From: Setophaga petechia
Taxonomy: Eukaryota > Chordata > Aves > Passeriformes > Parulidae
DNA length: 64,000 nt
Assembly: GCA_024362935.1 (NCBI GenBank)
Contig: JANCRA010000003.1
Coordinates: 4,764,001 to 4,828,000 of the forward strand
Direction: 5' to 3'
Shown here: positions 52,423-64,000 of the stretch, in pieces
Layout of the letters: the number at the start of each line of letters is the position of its first letter
Numbering within the stretch: the first letter of the stretch is position 1
Program-made: the position numbers and the translations under genes
The notes under the pieces: model-generated
Database searches by the model: none
Seen by the model: the letters and a program-made list of their open reading frames with translations, nothing else
What the model was told of the DNA's origin: nothing

Positions 52423-53776
52423 AAGCATATTAAATGTTTAATGAGTGTTACAATTCCCATCTGAAAACTGTCAAAAATTTGTAAACTTGCCAAGGAATCT
52501 GTCAATTCATAAGCCATTTTTCTATTGGAAAATAATGAGCTTACTATTGTTGTTGTCCTGTGAGTTAGATTTAAGTTAATCTTTCTGTGAAACATACAGA
52601 TGAACATGATCAGAGCTCATTGAAAGGTTTTACAGTGTCATTAGAAACAACAATGAAGTTTACTAAAAATGAATGAAGTAAAAATCCTTGATTACCTCTT
52701 CTCCACTGTAATTATTGAACAAGTTTATTGAAGTGTTGCTCCTAAGAGTTACATAATTTTGGCCTGTTGTGTCAGGCACACAGCAAAAGATGCTTTCTGC
52801 AGTTGTGCACTGCTTACTTTTCTAATTAAGTGTAATTTTCACTTTAATACTCAAGATGATGTGTTTGGTCATTATTAAACATATCCTGATGAAAATCAGT
52901 CAGAGTGCAAGCAATGAAAATTTAGATACAAGGCTTATTTCAAGATTGTTTTTAGGCTTGGGTCTGTCAGAACTGGTTAGCAATTTGTGGGGGTGTGATT
53001 TGTGGGCTGGTAATTTTTTTAAGGACTCGGCTTTTAAAAATTAAAATATCAGGAGAACATCTTCCTTCTGCAAATTTGTGGTGATTTTCTGTTAGAAATA
53101 GAAACATACTAAATTTTACAGAGTAACCATCGATACCTGTAACAAAAAAATATTCTCTGAAACCAGACTCAGGTTACAGTTATATTCTCCCTCATCCTAA
53201 TTTTGCTATATATAGTACAGTAAGAGCCTGAAATGTAATACTTAAGTTCTACATTCATCTACTTTATAAAGCAATAGACCACATTCGTTTCAGGTTTCAG
53301 CAGCTCCCCTTAAACAGATTCAAGGCTTTTAAAAGGCATAATTTGGGAACAGATGAAGGTCAGTGTACAGTCATGTGCTCCCTTCTGTGCTTTGAGTAAT
53401 AAAGCCTGAGAACAGGGACACAACTGTACCTTTTCCTAGTTGACAAAACAAAATTATGTCTACCTCTCTATGTGAAAGTATGAAAAATTCACTGTAAAGT
53501 TCACTGCATTTAAAAGAGAACAAATTTGAGGAGACTGAATTGTATGCAAGATAGTTATGTGATTTTCTCTCAACTCTGAAAATACCATGTGATGAATAAA
53601 AAGCATTTAGACTAAAAAACTTGCAACTCTACATGTGCATTTTACCCCATTCATGCTGCAATTTTACCTGCAAAAACATATCACAGTGACTCAGCAGTAG
53701 CTCCTGACTTAAAAATTATTAATTAAAAAAGCTGAAAATTTATTCTTATATTCCTAGTTTATAAGATTTGTCTTTT

Positions 53777-54361
53777 GTGGGTGTACCACTCTTCAGTTTT
53801 TCTGGATCTGGATTGAAGGCACTTGAGACAGTAATTTGTGTTTGGACTTAAGTTTATTATTTCTTATCAGTAAAACAGTCTTATTACTGTGAGTTTGGCA
53901 GCTTCTCATTAGAAGGCACAAAATGGCTAACAATCTGTTGTTACAAGGTCTTTTAAGACTAAACTATCCAATTAAGAACTGACACCTAGATTATTTTCCC
54001 TTTTAACCCAATAACTGATCCCAAAGATCTGCAATGGGGTCTTTTCTGCCCAATTACAAAATGTCACCCAAACCCATGAAGAAGAAGGAAGAAGAAGCAT
54101 GAAGGAGAAACCCAGGACAATACCCTGTGCCCTCCATCTTGCTTCCATCCACAACATACTAAAAATCCCAAAACCTAAATTTCTCACCAAGTGATACACC
54201 TGCACTACTCTCTATAATCTATTTTACACTTTTGTGGGTTCCAGTCTATATTTTAGTTTAGGAAACTTTCTCCATGAATGAGGGGTCAAAGTCAGTGCTC
54301 CCCTGGGGTTCAGGGCACTCCAGAGCAGGCAGAGAAATATTCCAGTGCCCTGGGTTTCCAC
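53777..54361 (-). mobile_element. Probable solo LTR of a songbird endogenous retrovirus
   Basis: On the minus strand this segment begins TGTGGAAACCCAGGGCACTGG and ends about GTACACCCACA, giving the TG...CA ends of an LTR about 585 nt long. A polyadenylation-like AATAAA lies in its 3' part (53858-53853 on the minus strand). The sequence is familiar to me as a repeated element of passerine genomes, most like an ERVL-class LTR, though I cannot name the subfamily. No internal retroviral region or second LTR is present in the window, so it would be a recombination-derived solo LTR with no coding capacity. Clear flanking target-site duplications were not found at these exact ends, so the borders may be off by some bases. 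Confidence 0.5.
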
Positions 54362-57300
54362 AGCCTTTTTGTTTTTTTCAAATAAAGAGATTAACTTGTT
54401 TCACATTTCAAACAAATTAATTCCTAATCTAATTTGCTTTCTTGGAAGAAACGACTTTACACCTTATATATTACAAAGACAACTGAAAAGTGCAGTTTTC
54501 CATCAGGAGTAAGTTCACCGGGTGAAGGAAACCAAACTCCTGCAGGTCCCAGTCCTCCAGGCAGGTTAGGAATGAGCATAACTCCACAGGAGGAGGTGCA
54601 GGTGTGGGGCTGTGTGCTGTGCATTACCTGGCTGAGGGCAGAGATGGGGAGGTGCTGCCCAGGGCACCGAGGATCACAGCCCAGCAGCTGCAGCTGCATC
54701 CCAGCCCTGGCCAAGGAGCAGCCAGGGATGGTCACAGGGCTGGGCCAGTGGCCTGCAGGAGCCACGGGTGCTATTCTGGCTCAGTGGCTGGAGCAGGCAG
54801 CTATGGAGGCAGGGTGGAAGTCATGTGCCCTGACCACATTATAGGAGTGGATTAAATTCCTTCTCCTATTTCATATGCCAGATCATTTGGGCTTTATGGA
54901 AACTTAATCCTGTATGTATTTTTCTGGTTTATGTCCTAGTGTATTATAAGACACCATGAAATTTAACTCAGATGCTTTCTTTGTGCAAGAATTATCACAG
55001 TAGCTTTAAAATACAGCTTTTTAACATCATTACAGGTAAAAAAAAAGTTTTTCTTGGGTGGCATATGCCTTTTACTTTCAATGATGTGCTGTTATTCTGT
55101 AAACCTTGTCTGTCTTTGTAATGTCTCCTCCAGGGTGTCAGTGATGTGGAATTTTCTTGATTATCTTCAAAGATAGTGTGGAGGATAATTCACTCTTTAA
55201 AATCAACTGGAGATAGTTCAACAGACAAAAATGATGAAAAGTTTAGGGAAATAATAGCTGAGAGAAGGGAATGAGGGCTGGGCATGTTCATGCAAAGGAT
55301 ATCACAACTGAGGAGAGAAATTACCACTTACTGTAGAATGTAAAGGAACGTTACAGAACAGGCCAGAATATTTTAATTTCATCAGTAATCAATGACAGAA
55401 TGAGAAATTATGTATGGTGAGGAAAGTATTTTTAAAATTAAGCACTAAGAAACTGTTTTTACCAATAACCACTAAGATAATCCAGGAAGGCATGTTTTGT
55501 AATCACAGTCATTGAAAATGCTCAGGTCTAGGCTTGATATCTGTCTATCAAGGATGTTATCAGGATAATAATAATTTTCCTGGTATTAGAAGGAAAAAAT
55601 GTAGTAGCCTATTAGTTTCCTTCAACCCAAGTAATTACATGATTTGTTTGCATACAATATTTGCAAATAAAATGCACTTAATGCTGTGTTTTTTGTTGTT
55701 CATTTTTGGGGTTTTCTACAGTGAAGACTTGACAGATCCTCTGCTTTTGTGCCAGGAATTCTGCAGGCGTATTTACTGTCTTTTAAAATGAGTTACTATG
55801 TTGTTACCTTAGGATCCAATTTAAATAAAAGCATAGGAATGAGAGAAACATGAGATGTTGTAAAGTTATCAGAGAAAAACATGAAATCATAAATTTTCAG
55901 ATTCTCATTTCATCTTCTTAGACATGTGATATGAAAGCATTCTACAGTATAGAATCTCTTCTCTGCTGTATCACTGAAACAGGGTAAAATGGCAATAAAA
56001 TCTTTATAGAGGGAAGTTGAATATTTGCCTAATTCCAAGAATAGAGTCCATGAAAATTCTTATAACTAAGCAGGTACACAAGAATTTCGACTGGTTAGTC
56101 ATTGATTTCTGAATACAGGTTTCTGGTATCCAGATTAGAAGCATCTTGGGTTTTTCACAAGTTTGGGGATTTAATTTTCTAGTGTTTCCAACAATATGCA
56201 AAATAAATTGATGTATTCATTCTCTTAAAATCACTGCAATCAGAAAGATTCTTCCCTCTGCTTTCAGGTGATTTTGAAATAAACCTGTTCTGTGTGAAGG
56301 GTGCCAAGAGTTTTTACATGGCCTAGAGACATGGCCTGCATTTGGGATGGGTAAAAATAATCTTAGGAAAGCTAGGAAATGTTCTGTAGTTGGAGTGCCT
56401 GTATTTTAGAATTTTAGCTGAAAATACCTCTTGGAAAAGAGGGAATTATTTAAACCTTATTTTAGAAAACTGAGGAAAATGTGAACAACTCACTGATGGT
56501 ACTGAGTATGCAGTTATACCTGACAAAATGTTGTGTTATGCACATCATGCTTGGATTTTGGTAGGTAATAAACAAAGTTGCTCATTTCCCTTACCTTAGT
56601 GCAGAACACTTGAACGTTTTTGTTTTGTGAACCATCCTTGTAACCTGATGGTATTTTAAATATTTGACTTTTGCCATTTCAGAATGGAATAGAGACATAC
56701 TTAGGCTTTTTAGGTGGATTATTTATTGGTCTTACTATGTGATAGCATTTATAAATGGCAGTTTCACAAATAATTAGGAATTGGAACAAAAGCCCATCAG
56801 GCTCTGACATCTGTTGCACATAATTCCCATAAAGCTGTATTTAATCAAATAAGTTAGCATAAAACCTGAATTTATTTATTAAAATATTTTGTTGAAAGAA
56901 TCCCATTGAGATGCAATGTGTCATTTCTAAGGGTATCCTGGGATACTGGCCAAAATATGACACTTAAGGAATGTTATTGAGAGCAGTGTGCTTTGATGTC
57001 TCATTTATTTTGCAGTTGAATTTTCTTTCTAATTTTTCTTTGTTGTATGAAAATAAGTTGCTGAGAGAATTGTTTATTCCAAAGAAGTTTTCCTGATGAT
57101 ATTCTCTGGTTGGCAATACAAATTGCTACTTTACAAGTAGGTACAAAATGTGTTTTAAAAGTGCATGTATATGTGTTTGTTACCACTTCTTAGTTCATTT
57201 TTATGCTGGTCTGATGATTAACCAAATATATGCTTCCTGCTTTATGGTGTCATGAACAACTTCCTGCTGCAGTTCAGTTTACTGAAACCAAACTTCCTTT

Positions 57301-58104
57301 TGATTTTTTCCAAAGAAAAGTTTATTTTCTCAAGCATATGTGGCTCACCACTTTATTCTGGGTTTATTTAGTATTAAATATTTACATTATGTTGGAGAAA
57401 GCATTCAAATTTCATCAGCATACAGAAGTCTTTTAGACATCTCTAATTATCTATTGCCAAATCCACTTTATCTGTGATTAGTATGAAAGGGTGAATGTTT
57501 TTGTCAGGAGCTTATAGCTTTGCTTTTGTAATGGGCTGCATTTTAAGCAGCCAATTGGATTGGTGTTGGCCTTTGAAAGATGCAAAATGCTTTGAAGGAA
57601 GACTTAAATGAACCAGTAAAGACTGTGCAAGCACACACATTTAATCTCAGGACTATCTGCATTATGGCTAAAGCTCTGGGAAACTAAAGCAGTTGCACTG
57701 GAGAATAATCAAAGGGTACAGCTTTATTACATCTCTGTTCTGAAAACGAAGGGGCTGTTTTCTCTGGCTTAAGGTGCTGGGTGCTGTGCTGATAAAAGGA
57801 AGAAGACAGCACTTTAGACATCACATTTGAAGTTTTCAGGACGTGTCCAGCTGTGAAATGGATGGGAAATTTGAATACAGAAGTGGCACAGGGGCTACAT
57901 ACAATTTTTTTTCTTACAGACATCAAAAATAATTTTTAAATAAGATGAAGCAGCCCTCCTGAAGGTTGACTCCTCCCAAAAAATTGCTTTTGAGTGTTGA
58001 CTGTGAAACAAGTTTAGGTGGTTTTTTGATTATCACTATCAAATTGAAAGCACTGTCATTTTAGATTCAAACAAGGAGAGGACACATTCACAAACGTGGA
58101 TGTG

Positions 58105-58437
58105 GTTGTGTGGAGACCTCACAGCACCTTGCAGGATCTGAAGGGGACCCACAGAGAGAGACTCTGTCAGGAGCTGTAGTGACAGGACAAGGAGTAATTA
58201 GGTACAGATTCAAAGAGGAAAAATTTAGGTTAGATATTAGAAATTTTTTACTGTGAGGGTGGTGAAGCACTGGAACAGGTTGCCCAGGGAGGTTGTGGAT
58301 GCCCCAAGCCTGGAAGTGTTTAAAGCCAGGTTGGATAACACCTGGAACAGCCTGGTCAGGTGGGAGCTGTCCTTGCCTGTGGCAGTGGGGGAGTAGAGGA
58401 TCTTTAAGGTCCATTCCAACCCTTTAGCATTTTATAA
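58105..58437 (+). mobile_element. CR1 LINE, 5'-truncated 3' end (best preserved copy)
   Basis: Landmarks in order: GTTGTGTGGAGACCTCACAG, GACAGGACAAGGAGTAATTA, GGTTAGATATTAGAAA, TTACTGTGAGGGTGGTGAAG, CACTGGAACAGGTTGCCCAG, TGGATGCCCCAAGCCTGGAA, AGCCAGGTTGGATAACACCTG, GAGGATCTTTAAGGTCC and TTCCAACCC. It is about 330 nt, + orientation, non-coding, and lacks the final GATTCTGTGA. It is the closest of the window's copies to the CR1 consensus as I remember it. Confidence 0.9.
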
Positions 58438-61188
58438 ACATACTTTATTTTCCATTAGTAGGTCCAAACACATCTTTGGGGTGTTTCTCAAATACGATAT
58501 TTTAAAAAGACTACATGGAATTATAGGCTTGACATAGAAAACTATGAATAATCAATTTGTCATCCCTCTATGAACAAAGAAAGCCAAATTCATATAAGTT
58601 CAAGAAGAAAAACATATTTATACTTTAAAGCTAAAACAATGATGGGATTTCTGAATTATTTATTTCTTTCTTACTAACTTTTCATCTAGTATGATGCGTA
58701 AATCTTGACATTTTCTCCTTTATGAGCTATGTGGGCAAAAATATTAACTGTATGTTTTATATTCACATGCTCTCCAGCAGAGATGAATGCATCTCTAAAT
58801 ACCTCTGTGGTTGCACAGTACATTTGATTATTTTCTTCTGATTGTATCAAAGGGATTTTTAAAACCAAATATCTGTTGAGAGTCAAGGGGGCTGATTAAA
58901 TCACTTACTTGCTTTTATTCCTGCATGCCATTTTTTTGTCTCCTTTTGGAATCTGCCATTCCTTTTTCTTTGTCTTTATTGAGAATGGTAACTGAAATAC
59001 TGCAGGCACTGTATTAGTAGTATTGGAGGGGTTTTGGTGGTTTGGTTTGGTTGGTTTGTTGTGGTTTTTAGAAATCATACATCATTAGTTCCTGAAGTCT
59101 CCCCCATGGAGCTGAGATTCTTGTTTGTATGGGCAGCACTTACCAGCATTACAAGTTTTAAACTAATTTTGAGATACTTTTTAACCTTAAAAAGTAGGTG
59201 AAAGTGGCTGAGGTTAATAGCTCAGAAGTCCTGGCTTTCAATGCTAATATCTTTTTTTAGGTGCTTTATCTTCCACTATTAATTTCTGATCACAATTTGT
59301 GTGTGTCACACTCACATCTATGCTTAACACAAGTAGCTCCCAAGTTGCTCTTACAAGGATTTAAGAAAGGTCAATTTCTTTGCCTGTGTTGCCTCATCAT
59401 TTATGTAATGTATTTGTATTTTAGTTATTAGTACAGGATTGTCATTAGAAGTCCTCATCTCCAGCCTTGAGAGTCTTAGCTCATGGACAGAAGTACAGGG
59501 GTCTTGTCCTTGTCTTTGCTGTTGCTGTACTGTGGGGATTTTCTAAAATTATTTTTTAGTTTACAAATTCACATTTGTAAAGTCAATGTTAAGGCCACAT
59601 CTAAGAATAAAGAAAGACTGAATCCATCTTTATTTATTAAAGAATTTTTAAAGTTTGTCTCATTAAAAGCAATTAGTAAGTGTCAGCAGTTGCATGTGGA
59701 TTAACTATAGCTCTAGAAGTACACATTTAAGAAGCTGTGGTAAAGTTCATTTGCTGATCTCAGTTTCTGGGATGTATTTCAAAAGAATTAACTTTGCATG
59801 GTCCATATGTGTGTGTGCACATTTTAACAGGATGTCACCTCAGAGCTGCTGTGGTCAAATGCTGCATGTCTTGTGCTGCTCCATGAAACACCACCTTCCT
59901 TTCTCAGTTTGAGAGTGTGAAGTTGTAGTATTTCTGCTAAATGTCTGCTGAGCTGGAATATCACAAAGCATCAGTTACTTTAGAGATTTCAATAAATACA
60001 GAGCTGTACTGTGTTCGGAGAAGGAAAAATGTGGAAGTAGTTTTCTATGATACACAATGGAGTCATTTTCTAAACTATTCTCAGCAGTGTTTTCAGCTGT
60101 AAATGTTGTATTCAGGTGGGTATTTTCTCCTTTTATAAGAGACTTAAAGGTGGAGGAGGAATTAAGGTTCTGCACTCATATGTTGCAGTGTCCTTGGGTC
60201 AGCTTCTGATTTCTGCACATTGACTTAGTTTAGGAAAGTCACATATCCATCAGAGAATCCTAATACCTGTTTCACTTGGGGCTTTTTGAAGCTTAAATGG
60301 TTAAATGCTACAAGAGAGCCATGGTTGAATAGTTGGAATCCCTTTCAGAAAACATTGTGTGCCAAGACCAGACACACTTCAACTGCAAACTTGAGTACAA
60401 CAACAGCTCAAGTACAGGTTAAATGCTCTTTGTATGTGACATTTTAGGTACATATATTTCTTAAAATATTTTAAGGCTACTCTAATTGTTCCCATATTTG
60501 TAGAAAGAACAATATTCTATATCATTGCACAGTAAGCTGTTTCCATGCATGCTTTCTTTGGGGAGAACTACTGTAATTAGAGTAGTGATTTTTTTTTTTT
60601 TTTTAATGTACAAAGTGAGTGGGAGCCGCTGCAGTGGCAAGTTGAACGTTGGGCTGAAGGTTAAGTAGGTCAGTGGTCTTCACCAGTCCTGGAAGACATT
60701 TTACACCCCCTGTCATCTCTTAATAAGTTAATTTTCTGTTTGGTGGTAGTCCCTAATGCAGCCATGACAGATGTGGTGTGGAGGAGCTGAGTCTCCTTTA
60801 CTGGGCAGTGGTATCTGCATTCCTGAGCTCTCCTTTTGCACCTTTACATCTCTGATTTCCCCCAGAGTCAGCTGCTGGAGGAATAGCCAGCAAAGATCCA
60901 CACCTCTGGAATATGGCAAAAGTAATCTGCCACACAAAGTGTAAAGATTGGCAGGTCTGAGCTGAGACAATGTCTCCTTAGTGCAGAGGTGTTACAGCTT
61001 CTTTTAAGGCAGGGATGGAAGCTTGGGATTTATCATGATCCTTTTATATCTGGGTATTGTTTTCCTTTGTAAAATATAATAAAAAAGTGCTCTTGTGCTG
61101 TTGTTTGAGACATTAGGACCTTTGATACCCATTTTAGATTAAATTCTTGTGTAGTATTACTGCCTTCTTTTAGGGAATCTGGCTGGGC

Positions 61189-61214
61189 TTTTTTTCTTTT
61201 TTTTTTTTTTTTTT
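61189..61214 (+). repeat. Poly-T tract (about 25 nt, one interruption)
   Basis: A T run broken once by C. It produces a lysine-rich spurious frame on the minus strand (61033-61302). No retrosequence body was recognised next to it. Confidence 0.85.
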
Positions 61215-63807
61215 GCTTTTCTAGTGCTTCTGTGTGTTTTTCCCAAATGTGCAACTTTTGCCTAATTTCTTTTCTGTGTCTTTTAGTTGTGGAGATGCTC
61301 ACAAAAGTGGATGTTTTAATTTTGTGGATGCTTACTCCTCATTTAAAAACTGTGTATGTAATACTCTAAAATAGATCTGGTTGTAATATTTTGAAGGCTG
61401 TTGCCTTGAAGCATCAAATACCTCTGTAATACCCCATGGTATGGCACCACTGAAAGATGTGTTTGGACCTACTAATGGATTTGTAGTAGTTCTTTTTGGT
61501 AGCCTCTATCATCTGTAAAAATAGCAACCCTAAACTGCTTTTGTACTGAATTCTTTGTATGATGGTTCAAAATTCCAGAAAATAAATATTTTCCTTATAG
61601 GCCAGACCAATCACGTGAACCCACATTTTGAGTCATTCAAGGAAACCCATTGAAAATGGGAGTGAGGCTCCTTCACTCAGCTCAGTTGAACTGTCTTGCT
61701 GTAACTTTGTGTAATAGTCAGATAACTGTCCTGAATGCAGCCTTCAGTGGGTTTTTCACAAGTTACAGACCTGGTGACCTGTGGAAATATTTCACGTTAT
61801 GTTGTTTCTTGTGAGCAATGAAACAGCAAACAGCATTCCCAGTGTTACCCCCCTCGTAAGAAGGTATAATTCTGAACTTTCTCTTCCATGACTCTCCAAC
61901 TCTGACAGGAAATATTAGAGCTTGTGTGTTGTGGTTTGTTAAAAAAATGTAAATTTCTGTTCGAAATTGTTTGTCAGTCTCTCAGAAAATTAGAAGTAAT
62001 TAAATAGAAAGTTCTACAGATTTGTGCCATTTCTGTACCCTCTCATCTCAAGATGGTGTGAGAAGCAGACAATTGTAATAACTTGCTGCTACTCCTTTCC
62101 AGCTAATTTGATCTTGTTCCTTAATTCTGACAGATTGTTTTTAATTTTCCCATCTGTTCCATAAAAATCTCAAGTGATTGACTCCTAGGAAAAAATAATG
62201 TCTAATAGCTGAGCCATTTTTAATGAGTTGGTATGAGTTATTTAATGAGACATGCTGGAGAAGGCAAGCCAAAGGAAAGATTGGGCCTGGGGTGGTGGAT
62301 GTAAAGAAAGGTAAAGGGCAACCATCTGCTTCAGGAAGCTTCCACTCTCCATCAGCAGCTTCACTCCACTTTCAGACAGTGCCTGTGGACAAAACAACAA
62401 AGGCTCAGTGGCAGTAATTCCTTTTCCCCTTTTATTTGGAGCAGTGTCTGCCCTCAGACAGTACTGCTTTGGGGAGAGGACCGGTCATGAAAAGGAAAAA
62501 AAAATCAAAGAATAAAAGAATAATATTTAAGTAACCTTAAAGATATTATGGTCTGTGGTTTAACTTCATTTCTTCCAGCACAAACTCCCAGATATTCCAG
62601 AAAGAACCCTAGTGCCAGGAAACAGAGTGAATGTTCTCCTCCAGCCTCTCTGAAGGCTAAAACCTTTGCTTTAAAATTGCCTGCAAATGGCATCTCCCAG
62701 GGCAGGAAGCCATCAATATGCAGTACAGGTCTTTGAGAATAGCAAGCATGAATATAAATACTAACATCTGGACTTCTCCCTTCTGTTTTGGTTTTTATAT
62801 ATTATTATAATAAACATTAACATTGTTTTTAATAATCATCAGATAGCATTTTCTTTGGCAGCATGAGACTTCATTATTAAATCAAATAGTGAAAATAAAT
62901 ATACAGCTCTTTTACAAGGAAAGTTGAAAGTTTGACTCAACCCTGCAAATATGCCATTGTGAGTCTAACCCATTGTAGAATTCATAGAATAATGAATTAA
63001 CGTCTCGATTGCATACAGTGAGGCAGAACAAATGAGAGAATGCTGCCATGGTAATGAGCAAAATATACACTTGTTTTTTCAGGTGGCAGTGGGCTACCAA
63101 CTAAGGAGAAAAACTTTTGTCTGCATTTTCTTAAACTAGTAAAACCTGGGAGTGTGTTAGGCAAGCAGAGAACATCAGTACTCTGCACATCCAGAGCATG
63201 TCCAAAAGCTCAGCCCATCAGGTGTCCCCATGACATGTTGTGCAAGCAACCAAAGAACCACTGAGTGTAACAGGTGAAGCTATTGGATTAAATTTGTACA
63301 AAATTGGACTTGGATGGTGTCTGTTTTGAAACCTGAACTCAGCAAGTAGCTGCAGATAGGAGATGCTCTGTGCTTTTACAGGAGTCATTGTCTTTGAAAG
63401 AGACTAGACTATGCCTGAGGTTTTGACAATCCTTATTTGAGACTGATATAAGGAGAGAAAATGTTGTTATTTGTAAGGATTTTTGCTATCTAGCGCCAGT
63501 GTTCTTAGACTGGAAGAGGGGGTGGTGGTGGTGTTCCTGTTGGGAAAAAGGAATTGATTGGTGCTTTTTTTGCATGCCAGGAGACAAAAGGGACTTAATT
63601 TTGAGCAAAATTGTCATAGACTTTGGAAGCATGATCTATCCGTCCAGATGGATTTTGGACAAGGACCTTGCTGTGTTGTGGCTTTAGTAATAAATCTTAT
63701 GTGTATTTATGTAGTTGAAATTAAATTCACAAGATGTAAGTTTAATAGCTCTGCATTAATCCTTCATAAAGCATTGATCTTTTGGTGTTTTTTATCTTCC
63801 TCCTCAG

Positions 63808-63872
63808 TGTGTCAATCCTGATCTTTAATACTTCTCGGCAGTGCTTTGTTGTGGTGAAGCAGTTCCGCCCAG
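63808..63872 (+). CDS. NUDT14: NUDT14 exon 3
   Basis: A 65-nt exon whose first T completes the split serine of exon 2. It then encodes VSILIFNTSRQCFVVVKQFRP and one base (G) of the next codon, probably alanine. The human equivalent, as I recall it, has the same length and shares the [IL]LFN.SR....VVKQFRP pattern; this is the first beta-strand pair of the Nudix fold, before the catalytic Nudix box. The acceptor is TCTTCCTCCTCAG and the donor GTAATC at 63873. Together exons 1-3 give 63 complete codons of a protein of about 220 residues. The Nudix box (GX5EX7REUXEEXGU family motif) and the C-terminus must lie to the right of this window. Confidence 0.93.
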
Positions 63873-64000
63873 GTAATCCTCCTTTTTACATTTACTTTTG
63901 CTCTCTACTGAAGCAAGCTTTTAAGGGTTTAGCAGTTAAAAGTTGGTGCATCTGTGGTGATAAAATCTTTGTTCTATATTCTGTTTCTTTGTATGATAGC
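63873..64000 (+). other. NUDT14: Start of NUDT14 intron 3 (cut by window end)
   Basis: Begins with the GTAATC donor. The 128 nt available show no further exon. Confidence 0.85.

Larger units (their letters stand above)
49259..63807 (+). other. NUDT14: NUDT14 intron 2 (14.5 kb)
   Basis: Bounded by a GTAACA donor and an acceptor TCTTCCTCCTCAG, phase 2. It contains an old CR1 copy (52190-52422), a probable minus-strand solo LTR (53777-54361), a CR1 tail (58105-58437), an ACACATTA-rich repeat (49509-49582) and T tracts near 60590-60604 and 61189-61214. A GC-rich but not CpG-rich block of about 270 nt lies at 54560-54830. I see no exon, RNA gene or nested gene in 49600-52180, 54850-58100 or 58440-63800. 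Confidence 0.85.

Noticed and set aside
1..64000. CRISPR arrays, bacterial operons, phage or integrative elements
   Set aside because: The window is vertebrate nuclear DNA: spliced gene, CpG island, CR1 and SINE repeats, and no regularly spaced direct repeats or dense ORFs.

Overview
This is a stretch of vertebrate nuclear DNA, most probably from a songbird (passerine). It is gene-poor and AT-rich, with no operons, no long ORFs and consensus GT-AG splice sites. CR1 LINE 3' tails, which typify sauropsid and especially bird genomes, are scattered through it. At about 24.65 kb lies a SINE with a tRNA-Ile-like head and a CR1-like tail, the architecture of TguSINE1 known from zebra finch and relatives.

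One gene is recognised with confidence: the 5' part of NUDT14 (UDP-glucose pyrophosphatase, a Nudix hydrolase) on the + strand. Exon 1 (21710-21790, 27 codons with the start) sits in a CpG island at about 21.5-22.0 kb. Exon 2 is 49215-49258 and exon 3 is 63808-63872. The spliced phases agree (0, 2, 1), and the 63 complete codons match the human protein residue-for-residue in exon lengths as far as I remember them. The Nudix box and the rest of the protein (about 70%) must lie beyond position 64000. Intron 1 is 27.4 kb and intron 2 is 14.5 kb, so this gene is much larger than its human counterpart.

Layout: 1-21198 is intergenic DNA with no confidently identified gene. It holds one candidate minus-strand terminal exon (9323-9579), a short duplicated 23-mer, an AT-rich hairpin and simple repeats. 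A CR1 tail at 21199-21492 abuts the CpG-island promoter. Intron 1 carries CR1 tails at about 22.1, 31.1 (weak) and 34.9 kb, the tRNA-derived SINE, an A/C-rich block at 26.35 kb and several short tandem repeats. Intron 2 carries an old CR1 copy at 52.2 kb, a probable solo LTR on the minus strand at 53.8-54.4 kb, and a younger-looking CR1 tail at 58.1 kb.

No new biological system was seen. The observations most worth checking are the unexpectedly large NUDT14 introns, the CR1 copies bracketing its promoter, the uniform sense orientation of the CR1 copies, and the unidentified minus-strand exon candidate. All identifications are by eye and from memory; no alignment or search was run.
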